From positions 106,546,521 through 106,610,520 of the forward strand of contig CM063509.1 of the NCBI GenBank assembly GCA_032207245.1: a stretch of DNA of 64,000 nt, given 5' to 3'. The DNA is from Pardosa pseudoannulata. Taxonomy: Eukaryota > Arthropoda > Arachnida > Araneae > Lycosidae. Each line of letters opens with the position of its first letter. The stretch's first letter is position 1. This document shows positions 42,174 through 52,994 of this stretch, piece after piece. A model generated the notes under the pieces. That model was not told the origin of the DNA, did no database searches, and saw only the letters and a program-made list of their open reading frames with translations. The position numbers and the translations under genes are program-made.

Positions 42174-42995
42174 CCGGGTGATCAAAAAGTCCGTATAAAC
42201 TTTTAAAATTTATAATAACCGGAAAAATAACCAAAATAAAAAACGGTTTGCAGGGTTAGTATGGCTAGGGCATGGAAATTTTTTAAACAGAAAAAAATAA
42301 CTCAGATAGATGGCGCTGATGTACACAAGTCAAAGAAATAGAAACGCAAAATAATGCCTCCAAGTCGTTTATTACAACAGTATGTGTTCCACATGACGAC
42401 CACCACAGGGGATAACACAATGTAGACGAGTCACAAATCCAGCAACGGCAGAGTGCAGCAGGTTCGGTTGTATGCAAGATACCTCTCGGAGGATGGCATC
42501 TTTCAGTTCAGAGAGATTGGATGGTTTGGATCGATACACTCGAGATTTCAAATATCCCCACAGCCAAAAGTCTGCCTGTACGTCTACATCAAAATTTGTG
42601 TGAGCATAGGTCATTAAGAAGCGGCAGGGCAAGTGAGGGCAGACCACGCTAGACACAATTGGTTGCCAGGGAAAGTGTGTTGGATGTCGTGGAGACTAAT
42701 CCAAGGACCAGCACACATATATTTGTCTCTCAAATGAGAATGTCTCGTAGCTGTGTCCAGTGTGTTTTGAACTCCGAATCCTTCAACGCTTTTTGTCTCC
42801 AAAGGGGTTAGTTACTACTCCCCGATGACTATCTTAAATGTGTCCATTTCACATAGCGAGTTCTGCAAGAATGTACCCGATATGTGAATTTACCAGCTTA
42901 AGTAATTTTCACTAATGTAGCCACTTACGATAGAGATGGCTTATCCAATCACCACAATAAGTATTTTTGGGCTAAAAAACTTATACGGTGTGTGA
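42174..42995 (-). mobile_element. mariner-like element, internally deleted
   Basis: The left end after TA reads CCGGGTGATCAAAAAGTCCG followed by TATAAAC. The right end near 42975-42995 has the decayed complement (AACTTATACGG). Transposase remains are on the minus strand. Confidence 0.65.
42372..42656 (-). pseudogene. mariner-superfamily transposase C-terminus
   Basis: Reads FWLWGYLKSRVYRSKPSNL, then LKDAILREV and GFVTRLHCVIPCGGRHVEHIL. This is the typical end of Tc1/mariner-superfamily (DDE_3-type) transposases, from the LWG-x-[LI]-K segment after the third acidic residue to the GGRHVEH terminus. The N-terminal two thirds is missing. Confidence 0.75.
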
Positions 42996-43149
42996 CACAA
43001 CATGTCTTCTAAGTTAATGTGTGGGCGGATTTAGTTTGCGACTGCTAAGCCGGACCCTATCTTTTACTATCCAGGTTGTTCGCCGCCAATTTTCTGATCT
43101 TTCTGGAGTTGGTTCTTCCTGGCTTGTTTAACGATGTTCCCCCAAACGT

Positions 43150-43480
43150 GAGGGGCAGCATTTAGTTTCAACATGATGGAGCTTCTGCAGCCTTTGGATT
43201 GGCTGTTCGTAATCATTTGAACAGGTTATTCTCGCATCGATAAATTTGGCCCAGTAAATTGCTTCCCTGGCCAACACACTCACTGGATTTGTCGATCCCA
43301 TGAAATGTGTCGTGTCATGAACCTGGGGAGTATGAAGTGGGTCTAGTGACAAGACTCGTCTGCTCAGCTTCTACAGTCAAAGAAACTCCGTATGTGTTCG
43401 ACCATGTCCGGCAATCAAGGATCTGTTGATTTCAAGCATATTTGACGTCTGAATGTGTAAACTTTAAAAGCACCTGATGT
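43150..43480 (+). pseudogene. mariner-type transposase fragment, copy 1
   Basis: In pieces over several frames: FQHDGASAAFGLAVRNHLN (catalytic-Asp block HDGA), LPWPTHSLDLS, then EYEVGLVTRLVCSAS and FDHVRQS. This is the order of a Tc1/mariner-superfamily transposase common in arthropods. The LDFFLWG segment is deleted and stops interrupt the frame. Confidence 0.7.
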
Positions 43481-43904
43481 AACATTCAAGCTGTACTAGT
43501 GTTGTACATAATTTGTATTTACTATGTCTAATAAATATTTCAAATTAATGTTTCTCTTGTTTTCTTTCCCATCGTCGACATCTGCTACCATTTACCACTG
43601 TCTTTTCATCCAAGGGTTTCTATGAATTTTTCCACCCTCTTGATGTGCTTTACCTCCTGTAGAAGTTTAGTGCAATATTTACGGGACATCCATTATAAAA
43701 CTAGCAGAAAATTTTGAAATATTTATAACAGGCGTTGGACTTTACCCGGCACAACATGTCTTCTAAGTTAATGTGTGGGCGGATTTAGTCTGCGACTGCT
43801 AAGCCAGACCCTATCTTTTACCATCCAGGTTGTTCCCCGCTAATTATCTGATCTTTCTGGAGTAGGTTCTTCCTGGCTTGCTTGATGATGTTCCACCAAA
43901 AGTG

Positions 43905-44235
43905 AGGCTCAACATTTAGTTCCAACATGATGGAGCTCCTTCCGTCTTTGGATTGGCTGTTCGTAAACATTTGAACAGGATATTCTAGCATCGATAAATT
44001 TGGCACAGTGAATTGCTTCCCTGGCCAACATGCTCACTGGATTTATCGATCCTTAGTTTCTTTTGAGTACCCATGAAATGTGTCATGAACCTGGGGAGTA
44101 TGAAGTGGGTCTCGTGACAAGACTCGCCTGCTCAGCTTCTACAATCAAAGAAACTCCGTATGTGTCTGGCCATGTCCGGCAATCAAGTTTCTGTAGGTTT
44201 CAAGCATGTTTGACGTCTGAATGTGTAAATTTTAA
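43905..44235 (+). pseudogene. mariner-type transposase fragment, copy 2
   Basis: The second unit carries the same pieces: the N-to-C order of QHDG-like, LPWPTCSLDLS and EYEVGLVTRLACSASTIKET then GHVRQS. It has its own substitutions, so neither copy can be functional. Confidence 0.65.
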
Positions 44236-44569
44236 AAGCACCTGATGTAACATTCAAGCTGAATTAGTGTTGTACATAATTTGTATTTACTATGTCTAAT
44301 AAATGTTTCAAATTAATGTTTCTCTTGTTTTCCTTCCCATCCTCGACATCTGCTACCATTTACCACTGACTTTTCTTCCAAGGGTTTCTATGAATTTTTC
44401 CACCCTCTTGACCTTTATCTCTTCTAGAAGTTTAGTGCAATATTTAAGGAACACCCGTATAAAACTCCCAAAATTTTGAAATATTTATAACAGGCTTTGG
44501 ACTTCTTAAAGGAACATTTGTTACAACTTCTGATTTTTAATTGCTAACTTTGTTAAATTCATGGATAAT

Positions 44570-44790
44570 TGTACGGATGTCCCTGGCCACAAAAATATGT
44601 GGGTTTTCTATCCCTAAACTTTCTACTCTTTAGTTTTTGTGTTATGAACTCACGAATCCACCTCCCTATCCCCTCTTTCCTCTTTTAGTTGTTTATTTTC
44701 TGCTCGTTGTCATTTTCTGCTTACTGTTAGAAATCTCTGGATTAGAGGGCTCGGCCCAAGCAGTACCATCCTGAAGGTCCTGAAGAAACA
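44570..44790. repeat. unclassified dispersed repeat, copy 1 of 3
   Basis: GTACGGATGTCCCTGGCCAC, GTGTTATGAACTCACGAATC, CTGCTCGTTGTCATTTTCTG and AGGGCTCGGCCCA recur in the same order at 45429-45615 and, in part, at 60709-60815. Confidence 0.8.
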
Positions 44791-45153
44791 TTTGTGTCCT
44801 AGAAACCTAAAAATAAACCAGAAAATTAGCTTAGAATCTATGAAAACAGAACTACATAAATTTTGTTAGTTACTCTGGTAGCGTGTAGAATTAGAGAATA
44901 GGAAATATCAGAGACGTCCGACTTGGAATAACACTTTCTAAAACGCAACGCCTGCGAACATATGTCAGCTAAACGTCTGACGTCACTAACTCAAGTCTTT
45001 TCAAACTTCCTGTTATCGATGCTGATAGAATATGCTGACTTTTGACAGTAAAGAGCAATGTCGGAGTTCGGACACATTGATATCTATTACGCTCCTTCCT
45101 ATTTACAGAAGAAAGTCAACACAAGCAGCATAATGAATATATACAGTGGACGC
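44791..45153. other. intergenic, nothing recognised
   Basis: Moderately AT-rich, with a TGACGTCA palindrome near 44981. No coding signal. Confidence 0.45.
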
Positions 45154-45428
45154 CGCTGAATGTGATGAGTTTGGAACATCGTAATTTTGATAACAATAAT
45201 CGATTGATAACAATAAACGATATGCAAAGTTAGATAAACAAAAATTTATAAAACCTAATCTAAATTAATAAAAATTATTTTTATGTTTAAATATTATTAT
45301 TTAGGCCCTTTTCGGATTTTTTAATACAATTTATTTATTTTTAAAACATATATTCTTATTTTTTCCATAATTTTTAATTTTTTCGATCTGGATCACTATT
45401 ATTCTACATTTTCGGCTTTTTTTGTACG

Positions 45429-45640
45429 GATGTCACTGGCCACAAAAATATTTTATGTTTTTCTATCCCTAAACTCTTTACTCTCTAGTTTTGTGTTATG
45501 AACTCACGTATCCACCCTTCTATCTCTTTGCTCTTTTATGTGTTTATTTTTCGCTCGTTGTCATTTTTGTGCTTACCGACAGAAGCCTCTGTATTGAAGG
45601 GCTCGGCCCATATGGTCCAGTTGCCACATCACCTTTGAAG
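45429..45640. repeat. unclassified dispersed repeat, copy 2 of 3
   Basis: Begins GTACGGATGTCACTGGCCAC and runs to AGGGCTCGGCCCATATGG. It lies inside the Tigger element, so this family was mobile or was copied after the Tigger inserted. Confidence 0.75.
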
Positions 45641-45879
45641 CCTTTGAAAGTTAGATAAATTTACCCCCCCCCTTTAATTCACCCGTACTAAATTTCAAGA
45701 TAAAATGAAAAAAAAATCACCTTATATTAAATCACCTGTATTGTATATAACATAAGAATAAAAAAAAATAAAAAAAAATAATTAAAAAAGTTTATCAATT
45801 GTTGCCTGTCTACAATTTTTTCTAAGAAGCTCATTGATAAATTATTCGTAATCATAATGTTTCAACATTTTCAATGCAT

Positions 45880-46620
45880 TCCTCAATTCATCACTTGTAG
45901 AAGGTAGCTCAGTATCAAGAGATTTTTCATCTTACTCATCAGTTCCATCATTCGTGTTGTTTTCCTATGACAATCTGGAAGATTTCAGATTCTGCTAATC
46001 TGGAAGCTACTGGAATGTTTTGATCTACTTTCACCCATGATTCGAACTCTTTAGAAGTCATATCCGAAGATTTTTCTATCATTTCTTGAGATTTTTTAGC
46101 AAAACCAAGTCATAAAATGTGAATACTCTCCTTCTCAGTTCCGATTAGGTTTGGTTTGGTTTGGAGTGCTACGGTCTACTTTTTGCAACACGAGGGCTAA
46201 TGAGACCGGGACCTACTGCTTAAAGCCGATTCCGAACGGCTACGAACATCCATGCCACAGTGGGATTCGAACCCACGAACTCCGGATCCGAAGGTAAGCA
46301 CCCTAACCAATCGGCCATCGTTCGGCTCAGTTCCGATTAGAATGTGTTGCTTTCTGTTTATCGGTTAATCATTGACCACTAACAGGGTGTGCTTATTTCT
46401 GAAAAATTCCAGGAACGTGTAAAATCCCACTCCTTTGTTCATTCCCCATTTCCCTAAGTGGATGAGGGAGAAATCAAATAACAGCGAAACGTTTCAACAC
46501 TTTCAATGCAATTCATGGCTGAGAAATGTTTAACTGTGATGCAGCATTACGCGGACTCATTTTTGGTAACCTGTCATAACGATTTAAAATTTCGATATTT
46601 AGCTTTAATGTTAAAGGATT
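45880..46620 (-). pseudogene. Tigger/pogo transposase remnants
   Basis: On the minus strand an HTH-like piece (LNIEILNRYD...SPRNAASQLNISQ, about 46610-46510) comes first. After the SINE follow TSKEFESWVKVDQNIPVA and SEIFQIV (about 46060-45965), then TELPSTSDELRNALKMLK near 45900. The DDE core is missing and stops and shifts abound. Confidence 0.6.
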
Positions 46621-46840
46621 TCGCTATCTAGCTTCCATATCGACAAGTTGCATCTAAGCGAGCAAGGCATAAATTGTGAGTTAGCTCCTTCTCAGTTCCA
46701 ATAAGAATGTTCTGCTTATCTGACAACCATTGATCATCAGCAGGACGTACGTATTTCTCAAAATTTCCAGGAACGTGTATTACACCCCACTCCTTTGATC
46801 ATTCCCAATTTCCCTAGGTGGAAGAGAGAGAATTCTTGGA
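46117..46840. repeat. internal duplication in the Tigger element
   Basis: The stretch with TCCTTCTCAGTTCC, CATTGACCACTAACAGG, TCCAGGAACGTGTAAAA and TTTCCCTAAGTGGATGAG recurs at 46680-46835 with about 15-20% change by eye. Only the first copy contains the SINE. Confidence 0.75.
46149..46325 (-). mobile_element. SINE with perfect 15-bp target duplication
   Basis: Minus-strand head CCGAACGATGGCCGATTGG and box B GGGTTCGAATCCCAC, and a CCAAA-type tail at the 46149 end. CTCAGTTCCGATTAG flanks both sides exactly (46134-46148 and 46326-46340). This is the same family as 26239-26421. Confidence 0.92.
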
Positions 46841-47073
46841 AATTAAAACAGCAGATAATGGAAAGAAACGAATGGGTTTCTTCTGAATATATTGTGAATA
46901 TTCCTTTGCCACTGAAAATGAGGTTCGAAAACTGATAACATTAGCCGATGTAACGATCCCATAAAGAGATAATTTTAACATACAAATGAATAGAGAAAAT
47001 CGGGACCAAGTGATTTCGATAACAATAAGCGATTGATAACATTGGCCGCGATCACATTAAGCGGAGTTCAGTG

Positions 47074-47530
47074 GACTTCATTCTTTCTTAACCCTTTAAA
47101 GGTCACCAATATAAATTCATAGGAATTTAATGTAATTTGTTTAGAAATATTATCTATGAACCTTGGAAATGTAAAATATATAATGCTTCTTTACATTCCT
47201 TAGAAGGGTTTGCCCTATAAGATACCCAAGGAAGGTTTGAGGAGTGGTTTAACTGACTAAACCCTCCCCTTGTAGAGCTTAAACATTATGCCTTTTTAAA
47301 AGTTTAACTAAACTGGAAGAACAATAAATGATAATTCTTAAACTGGTATAATAAATAAATAGCTTAACAGCTTATAAGTGTTGTTTGTATAGATACTTTT
47401 ATTTGGGGTCATAAGTAAGATAAATTGAATTACTGACTTCTCAAGTACAGAAAGTTTAAATACATATATTTCAATAGAAAAACAAAGATAAACGTAGAAC
47501 CATCATCTTTTATAAATTTAAAATATCAAA
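47074..47530. other. intergenic, nothing recognised
   Basis: AT-rich spacer between the Tigger element and the next microsatellite. Confidence 0.5.
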
Positions 47531-47539
47531 AACATAATA

Positions 47540-47553
47540 TGTATATATAAATA

Positions 47554-47626
<73 letters not shown>
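47540..47626. repeat. AT microsatellite
   Basis: (AT)n of about 85 bases with a few G interruptions at the left. Confidence 0.95.
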
Positions 47627-47627
<1 letters not shown>

Positions 47628-47791
47628 CAAAAACTCATCCATGTCACCAAAAAGTTTTTTTAATTGCAGAAGCTCTTGATTCTACATCATTGTTTCTCAT
47701 ACATCATAGATGTATGAGATTGGAGCCGTAAGTAATTATAAAAAGATAAAGTACTCCAAAAAGTAAAGTTTAAAAAAAAAGATGTTTAATA

Positions 47792-49762
47792 GGTGGTTTT
47801 GCTACGATCTTAAATTATAAACGACCAGAAACAATTCGTCAGTTGAGGAATTTCCTAGGACTCATTAATTTTTATCGTCGTTATTTAAAAGACGCAGCGA
47901 AGAACCAAGCACTGCTTCACGAATTTCTAAAAGGAGCAAAAAAGAATGATAAAAGTAAGATTTCATGGACAGCAGATGCTGAAAAACAGTTTGAAAAATG
48001 CAAAGCAGAGTTGGCAAACACTATCCTGTTGTCATTTCCCAATTCTGATTTACCTCTGTCTTTATTTACAGATGCATCAGATATGGCAATAGGGTCAGTA
48101 TTACAACAATTTGAAAATTCAACTTGGAAGCCAATAGCATTTTACTCAAAAAAGTTAAGTCAACAAAAATACAGCACTTATGATAGAGAATTATTAGGCA
48201 TTTATCTTTCAATCAAACATTTCAAACACTATTTAGAAGGCAGAACGTTTGTTATTTATACAGATCACAAACCTCTTATATTTGCTTTCCATCAAAAACT
48301 TGACAAAGCCGCACCCCGCCAATGCCGCCAACTTCAATACATTTCTCAATTTACAACTAATATTAAATATATTAAAGGAGAAAGCAATATAATAGCCGAT
48401 ACTCTATCCAGAATGAATGAAGTTTCATTAATAAATTATGATAAAATAGCTGATTTGCAAGATCAAGATACAGAATTACAAAATTTGCGTACGAATTCTA
48501 CATGTAATTTTAAACAATATCCATTACCTTCTGGAAAATCTTTGTGGTGCGATACTTCAACCAAAAATATTCGACCATATATTCCTCAATCTTTTCGTCA
48601 ACAAATCTTCCAACATATTCATGGATTATCACATCCAGGAATAAAATCAACTGTTAAAATGATGACTTCAAAATTTATTTGGCCGAACATTAGAAAAGAC
48701 GTTCAATTATGGACTCGAGCTTGTATTTCTTGCCAAAAATCTAAAATCAATAGGCATACAAAAACAAAGTTGGGTGAATACGAAATTCCATCAGAAAGAT
48801 TTTCTGTAGTTCACATAGATCTGATTGGACCTCTTCCTCCCTCTAAAGGAAAAATTTATTGCTTAACTTGTATTGACAGATTTTCCAATTGGATGGAAGT
48901 AATTCCTTTAGACAATATTTCAGCTGATACAGTCGCAAGAAGTTTTTATAGCAACTGGATTGCTCGTTTTGGAACACCATCTCGACTTATTACAGATCGA
49001 GGTACACAATTTAAATGTGAGACATTACAAGTTTTATCTAAAATATGTGGAATTAAACTTCAACATACTACTGCGTACCATCCTTCCTGCAATGGTAAAG
49101 TAGAAAGATTGCACAGAACTCTTAAGACAGCATTAAAAGCTCATAACAACCTCTCATGGGTAGACACATTACCAACAGTACTTCTAGGATTACGAACCGC
49201 TATTCAAGAAGATTCGAAATTCACAATAGCTCAAATGGTCTACGGTCAAAGCCTACGACTTCCTGGAGAATTCTTTTGCGAACCAACTACTGACATAACA
49301 TCGGAAACCTTTGCAAAAGATTTACAGAAATTTATGGAAGTAATAAGACCAAGAATAGCAAGAACCAATGTGTACAAACCAATTTTTGTCCATAAAGATT
49401 TGAAAACTTGCTCTCACATTTTTATACGCATTGATAGGGTTAAAAAGCCCCTAGAACCACCTTATGAAGGACCGTTTCCTGTAATTGCTCGAAATGAAAA
49501 ATATTTCACGATTGAAGTAAAAGACAAAAATGTCAATGTGTCATTAGATCGATTAAAACCTGCTTACTTATTACCAGTCAATGAAAATAACTATTCAACA
49601 CATCCAACGGAGAATGTTCAACAATTTGCAGAGACTCCTCCAGTGACATCGCAGACACAAAATTTGCAAAAAGAAGCTTCATCGCCTAAGCATTTACGGT
49701 TCAACCTTTCTCGTTCAGGTAGAGAAATAAAACCGCCTTCTCGTTATAAAGACTATATTTAG
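47792..49762 (+). CDS. pol: Gypsy pol fragment: RT end, RNase H, integrase
   Basis: Similarity starts at GGFATILNYKRPETIRQL, just upstream of RNFLGLINFYRRYLKD, the RT thumb/connection segment. The frame is open from 47774 to TAG at 49760. RNase H: SLFTDASDMAIGSVLQQ, YDRELLGIY, YTDHKPLIFAF, ADTLSRM. Integrase: HIHGLSHPG...CISCQKSK zinc region, then HIDLIGPLPPS, LITDRGTQF and HPSCNGKVERLHRT with all three acidic residues. The C-terminus SGREIKPPSRYKDYI is typical for this Gypsy lineage. There are no internal stops across 640 codons although the RT palm is gone, so truncation happened at or soon after insertion. Confidence 0.9.
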   Translation, partial: GGFATILNYKRPETIRQLRNFLGLINFYRRYLKDAAKNQALLHEFLKGAKKNDKSKISWTADAEKQFEKCKAELANTILLSFPNSDLPLSLFTDASDMAIGSVLQQFENSTWKPIAFYSKKLSQQKYSTYDRELLGIYLSIKHFKHYLEGRTFVIYTDHKPLIFAFHQKLDKAAPRQCRQLQYISQFTTNIKYIKGESNIIADTLSRMNEVSLINYDKIADLQDQDTELQNLRTNSTCNFKQYPLPSGKSLWCDTSTKNIRPYIPQSFRQQIFQHIHGLSHPGIKSTVKMMTSKFIWPNIRKDVQLWTRACISCQKSKINRHTKTKLGEYEIPSERFSVVHIDLIGPLPPSKGKIYCLTCIDRFSNWMEVIPLDNISADTVARSFYSNWIARFGTPSRLITDRGTQFKCETLQVLSKICGIKLQHTTAYHPSCNGKVERLHRTLKTALKAHNNLSWVDTLPTVLLGLRTAIQEDSKFTIAQMVYGQSLRLPGEFFCEPTTDITSETFAKDLQKFMEVIRPRIARTNVYKPIFVHKDLKTCSHIFIRIDRVKKPLEPPYEGPFPVIARNEKYFTIEVKDKNVNVSLDRLKPAYLLPVNENNYSTHPTENVQQFAETPPVTSQTQNLQKEASSPKHLRFNLSRSGREIKPPSRYKDYI

Positions 49763-49893
49763 AACTATACTTGCGGAACTATATTTTGTAAATTTTAGTT
49801 TGTACAAATAGTAGTATTTAATTTACATTTATTAATTTTATTTGTCTTTTAATGTATTTAATTAGTATCGTAACTTTGTTACTGGGGAGGGAA

Positions 49894-50157
49894 TGATGTA
49901 GTAGCACAGACTCAATGATTTGTTTTTCGTTTAAAAATCGTTTGCAGTTTGTAACAAGTTTATCGTTTGCAAGTTTTGGTTTTGCTGTTACGTTTTTATA
50001 AAAAATGATGATGGAATAAAAAGTTGTTGTTCTAAGTAGACTGGAAAATGTTTCGTTTCTTTTAATTGAATTATTATGCCTGATTAATGAATAAGAATAT
50101 AAATATAGTTCAAACTAAGCTTAAAATTAATTTAATATCGTACCAGTACGCGATACA
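49894..50157 (+). mobile_element. Gypsy 3' LTR (approximate)
   Basis: Starts TGATGTAGTAGCACAG after the purine tract. AATAAA is at 50015-50020. It probably ends at GATACA near 50157, but without a second LTR the end is uncertain. Confidence 0.55.
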
Positions 50158-50168
50158 GGGTAAAAATA

Positions 50169-50601
50169 TATTTGAGGGTGCCCCTTGGCGAAATTGGCAA
50201 TTTTTGTTTGGCGCCAATCCAAAATAAAGCAATTTGTCGCAATGTCACGAACAATTTTGCTAACTATGGATGCCTCTATCCATTCCAGGCCCAACGCTCT
50301 TCATAAAAATTCGAGGACAGACGGACAGATAACTTGGCTATTATTACATATAGATGTATGCATAATCATTTGATGCATGCTGTCCACAACTTCAATGGAC
50401 TCTTATTAATATTAGAGTGCTTACTGCTCTGAAATTACAAATACTATTATACATTCAAAAATAGATCTAAAATCTAAAACAATCAAAATCAAGATTGGGT
50501 TTAAAAAAAAACTACAGACGTTTCCATAAATAAAACAACATTGGCGCTTGGCGATCAACCGCGATCACAACTTGGCGAGAATCAAGGGGCACCCTCAAAT
50601 A
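50169..50601. mobile_element. MITE with TTGGC-rich ends, TA flanks
   Basis: TATTTGAGGGTGCCCCTTG at the left and the exact complement CAAGGGGCACCCTCAAATA at the right, with TA at 50167-50168 and 50602-50603. A fragment with GCAATTTGTCGCAATGTCAC (158-bp MITE family) and a LINE/SINE tail (50240-50355) are nested inside. Confidence 0.8.
50240..50355 (+). repeat. LINE/SINE 3'-tail fragment, copy 1
   Basis: TTTTGCTAACTATGGATGCC, TCTATCCATTCCAGG and GACAGACGGACAGATAACTT with an ATATAGAT-like end. It recurs at 51846-51955. Confidence 0.7.
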
Positions 50602-51034
50602 TAGGCTAACCGCATACAGCTCGTCATATGACGGGATCAGTAAAATTTTTAATTTTCCAAAATTGTGAAGTACCATATGAGGCAGGTAAAAAATGGTTTG
50701 TTTTTTGGCTGAAAATTATCTGGTAGAACTAACTGACCTCTGAAATTACAAATACTATTATACATTCAAAAATAGATCTAAAATCTAAAACAATCAAAAT
50801 CAAGATTGGGTTTAAAAAAAACTACAGACGTTTCCATAAATAAAACAACATTGGCGCTTGGCGATCAACCGCGATCACAACTTGGCGAGAATCAAGGGGC
50901 ACCCTCAAATATAGGCTAACCGCATACAGCTCGTCATATGACGGGATCAGTAAAATTTTTAATTTTCCAAAATTGTGAAGTACCATATGAGGCAGGTAAA
51001 AAATGGTTTGTTTTTTGGCTGAAAATTATCTGGT
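50427..51034 (+). repeat. 311-bp tandem duplication, near-identical
   Basis: TCTGAAATTACAAATACTAT starts both copies (50428 and 50739). Both run through CAAGGGGCACCCTCAAATA to GGCTGAAAATTATCTGGTA. The only clear change by eye is one A in a homopolymer. The unit includes the right end of the MITE at 50169-50601, so that terminus exists twice. Confidence 0.9.
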
Positions 51035-51115
51035 ACACGCTGAACAATTTGTTTTAAAAAATGGTTTGTTTTTTGGCTGAAAATTATCTGGTACACGCTG
51101 AACAATTTGTTTATT
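50997..51115 (+). repeat. 58-bp direct duplication
   Basis: AAAAAATGGTTTGTTTTTTG, GCTGAAAATTATCTGGTACA and CGCTGAACAATTTGTTT occur twice in a row without visible change. Confidence 0.9.
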
Positions 51116-51845
51116 TTTATTGACCGCATGTTAGTTGCCACCTTTAATTTAACTTGTAATATTACTTGATAGGATGGACAGCATAGGTTTTAATATTGAC
51201 AGCTTTAATATTGATTATTTGGCGATATATATGAATGATGTCCAAAATTTAGCGAATGGATCGCAAACCCTGTGGTTATGTATAAAAAACAAACACAAAA
51301 ACGAGTAAACTTCTTAGTTTTCAAAGATATATAAATTAAACGCTAGATATATATTAGTCCATGAAATAGACTCGTAGTCTTTGTTGTTAAAACGGGTGAT
51401 AAAATTTTCATTGCACCAAAAATAATCGATAATTAAATTTAAAACTATCATATATGTACCGAATATATTATTTAAGCCAAATATAAAAGAAAATTATTTA
51501 CGTCATATATAAGCTCAATGATAAAACGTATGAAAATAAGGTATAATTTAAATAATTTAAAATAAGAAATTTTTCAATGAACTGGTTAAAGGAATGACGT
51601 TATAATGCTAGAAAAATATTATTTTTTACCTATTTAGTATGGGATAAATTGATAAATTTAATCGCCTGCTCTTAACCGGGGAAAGTAGGAGTTAAAATAA
51701 TGGCATTAAAAGCTCGAAAAGAGAGGAAGGGGTGGATTTCGAACGTTTTAAAGAAGGTAGTATTTTTCGCTGTGATATGAAGCATATTTATACCTATTTA
51801 TTTTAGAATCGGATCGATAGTTTAGGAGAAGATAAATATTATTCT
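51116..51845. other. intergenic, nothing recognised
   Basis: AT-rich with no gene or repeat identified. Confidence 0.5.
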
Positions 51846-51955
51846 CTTTGAATTTTGCTAACTATGGATGCCTCTATCCATTCCAGGTCCAACCGCTTCA
51901 TAAAATCGAGAACAGACGTACAGATAACTTAGGCTATTATTATATAGGGGATACT
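51846..51955 (+). repeat. LINE/SINE 3'-tail fragment, copy 2
   Basis: Matches 50240-50355 along about 105 bp (TTTTGCTAACTATGGATGCC through CAGATAACTT) with a few substitutions and indels. Confidence 0.75.
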
Positions 51956-52990
51956 TGTTTTTTTGTTGTATATAGCGACGTAAAATAAGATTTTTTTGTG
52001 TTTGAAAAGAAGTGCTTTCATTCGCTTAATTAACTACATCGCAACAGTTTTAAAAATAATATTAAAAAACGATTTAAAAATTTTGGCCTCAAACGTTACA
52101 CAATATTTAACCTTGATAATTATTTCTGAGGTGTGATATTTCTTTTTCTGTGACGTATTAGTTTTGTCTAGCAGATATATCCAATCTCAAAGATATATTA
52201 GTTTTATATTCGTTTTCTTTCGAACACTTATATCTCGGAAAGTAATTTGTGACTAGAATCAGATACTTTCTTTTATCTCAAAGTAATTTCTTCCCTATCT
52301 CGCTTGTCCAGCTCTTCTAGGTTATCGTATTTCAGGTTTTAAGACGAACAACTTGACACCGATGGCCATTAAAAGCACTTTAATCTTGAACAACTTTTTT
52401 TGAAAGAGCAATCGAGAGACTGAGAGCTGCGATCTCATCTCCATTTTTCGCATTCATGTATAGCTCTACATGCATAATGTATGAAGATTTAAATTCAGTA
52501 GTTCATAAGTTCCATATGAACCTCATCTTGCGATGGAGTTAGTCTTTTTATGGGAGTGTTATTGGGAAACGCAGCTTTGATTTTCCCGAAATAGTTAACT
52601 GGAGAGTTAAAATGGGTGAAAGTGTTATATTTCAAAGAATTCCCATACCTTGTCATACGTAAGTTTATAGATGATGGATAAAAATGCTTTTATATTTTAA
52701 AAATGCCAAAATTGATGTTTCTAAGAGGGGCACATATTTAATTCATAAATTTGAGTTAAATTTTGAGCCTAACGTTAGTTAATACTCTTACTTAAAGTGG
52801 ATCTGAACCTGACATATCGAATTCCTCTGGATTAATGTTAACCTCTGGGAAATGTAAGATTTGCTCTGGCTTTCATTATAAGAGTTTCTTAAAAAATATA
52901 TTACGTGATAAAACAGCAAATTTTTTTGTATGCTATTTCACATCTAAATTTTTCAAACTTATACGACAAAATGGTATTTGTTCAAAAGAC
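51956..52990. other. intergenic, nothing recognised
   Basis: AT-rich; no recognisable gene or repeat before the satellite array. Confidence 0.5.
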
Positions 52991-52994
52991 AATA

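Larger units (their letters stand above)
42997..44510 (+). repeat. tandem duplication of a mariner remnant, unit 754 bp
   Basis: ACAACATGTCTTCTAAGTTA starts both copies, at 42997 and 43751. The copies align to about 43750 and 44510 with scattered substitutions and small indels, for example a short deletion after CCATGAAATGTGTC. The duplication is old enough for the copies to have diverged. Confidence 0.85.
45154..47073 (-). mobile_element. degenerate Tigger/pogo-like transposon
   Basis: Left end TA then CAGTGGACGCCGCTGAATGT. The right end ATCACATTAAGCGGAGTTCAG-TG is its imperfect complement. Subterminal GATAACAATAA-CGATTGATAAC occurs at both ends in opposite orientation. Transposase remains are on the minus strand. 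A dispersed repeat (45429) and a SINE (46149) are nested inside. Confidence 0.75.
47792..50157 (+). mobile_element. second 5'-truncated Ty3/Gypsy retrotransposon
   Basis: Contains the end of RT, RNase H, integrase, a polypurine tract (CTGGGGAGGGAATGA near 49881) and one LTR. Gag, protease, most of RT and the 5' LTR are missing. It differs in sequence and C-terminus from the Gypsy at 12.9 kb. Confidence 0.85.
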
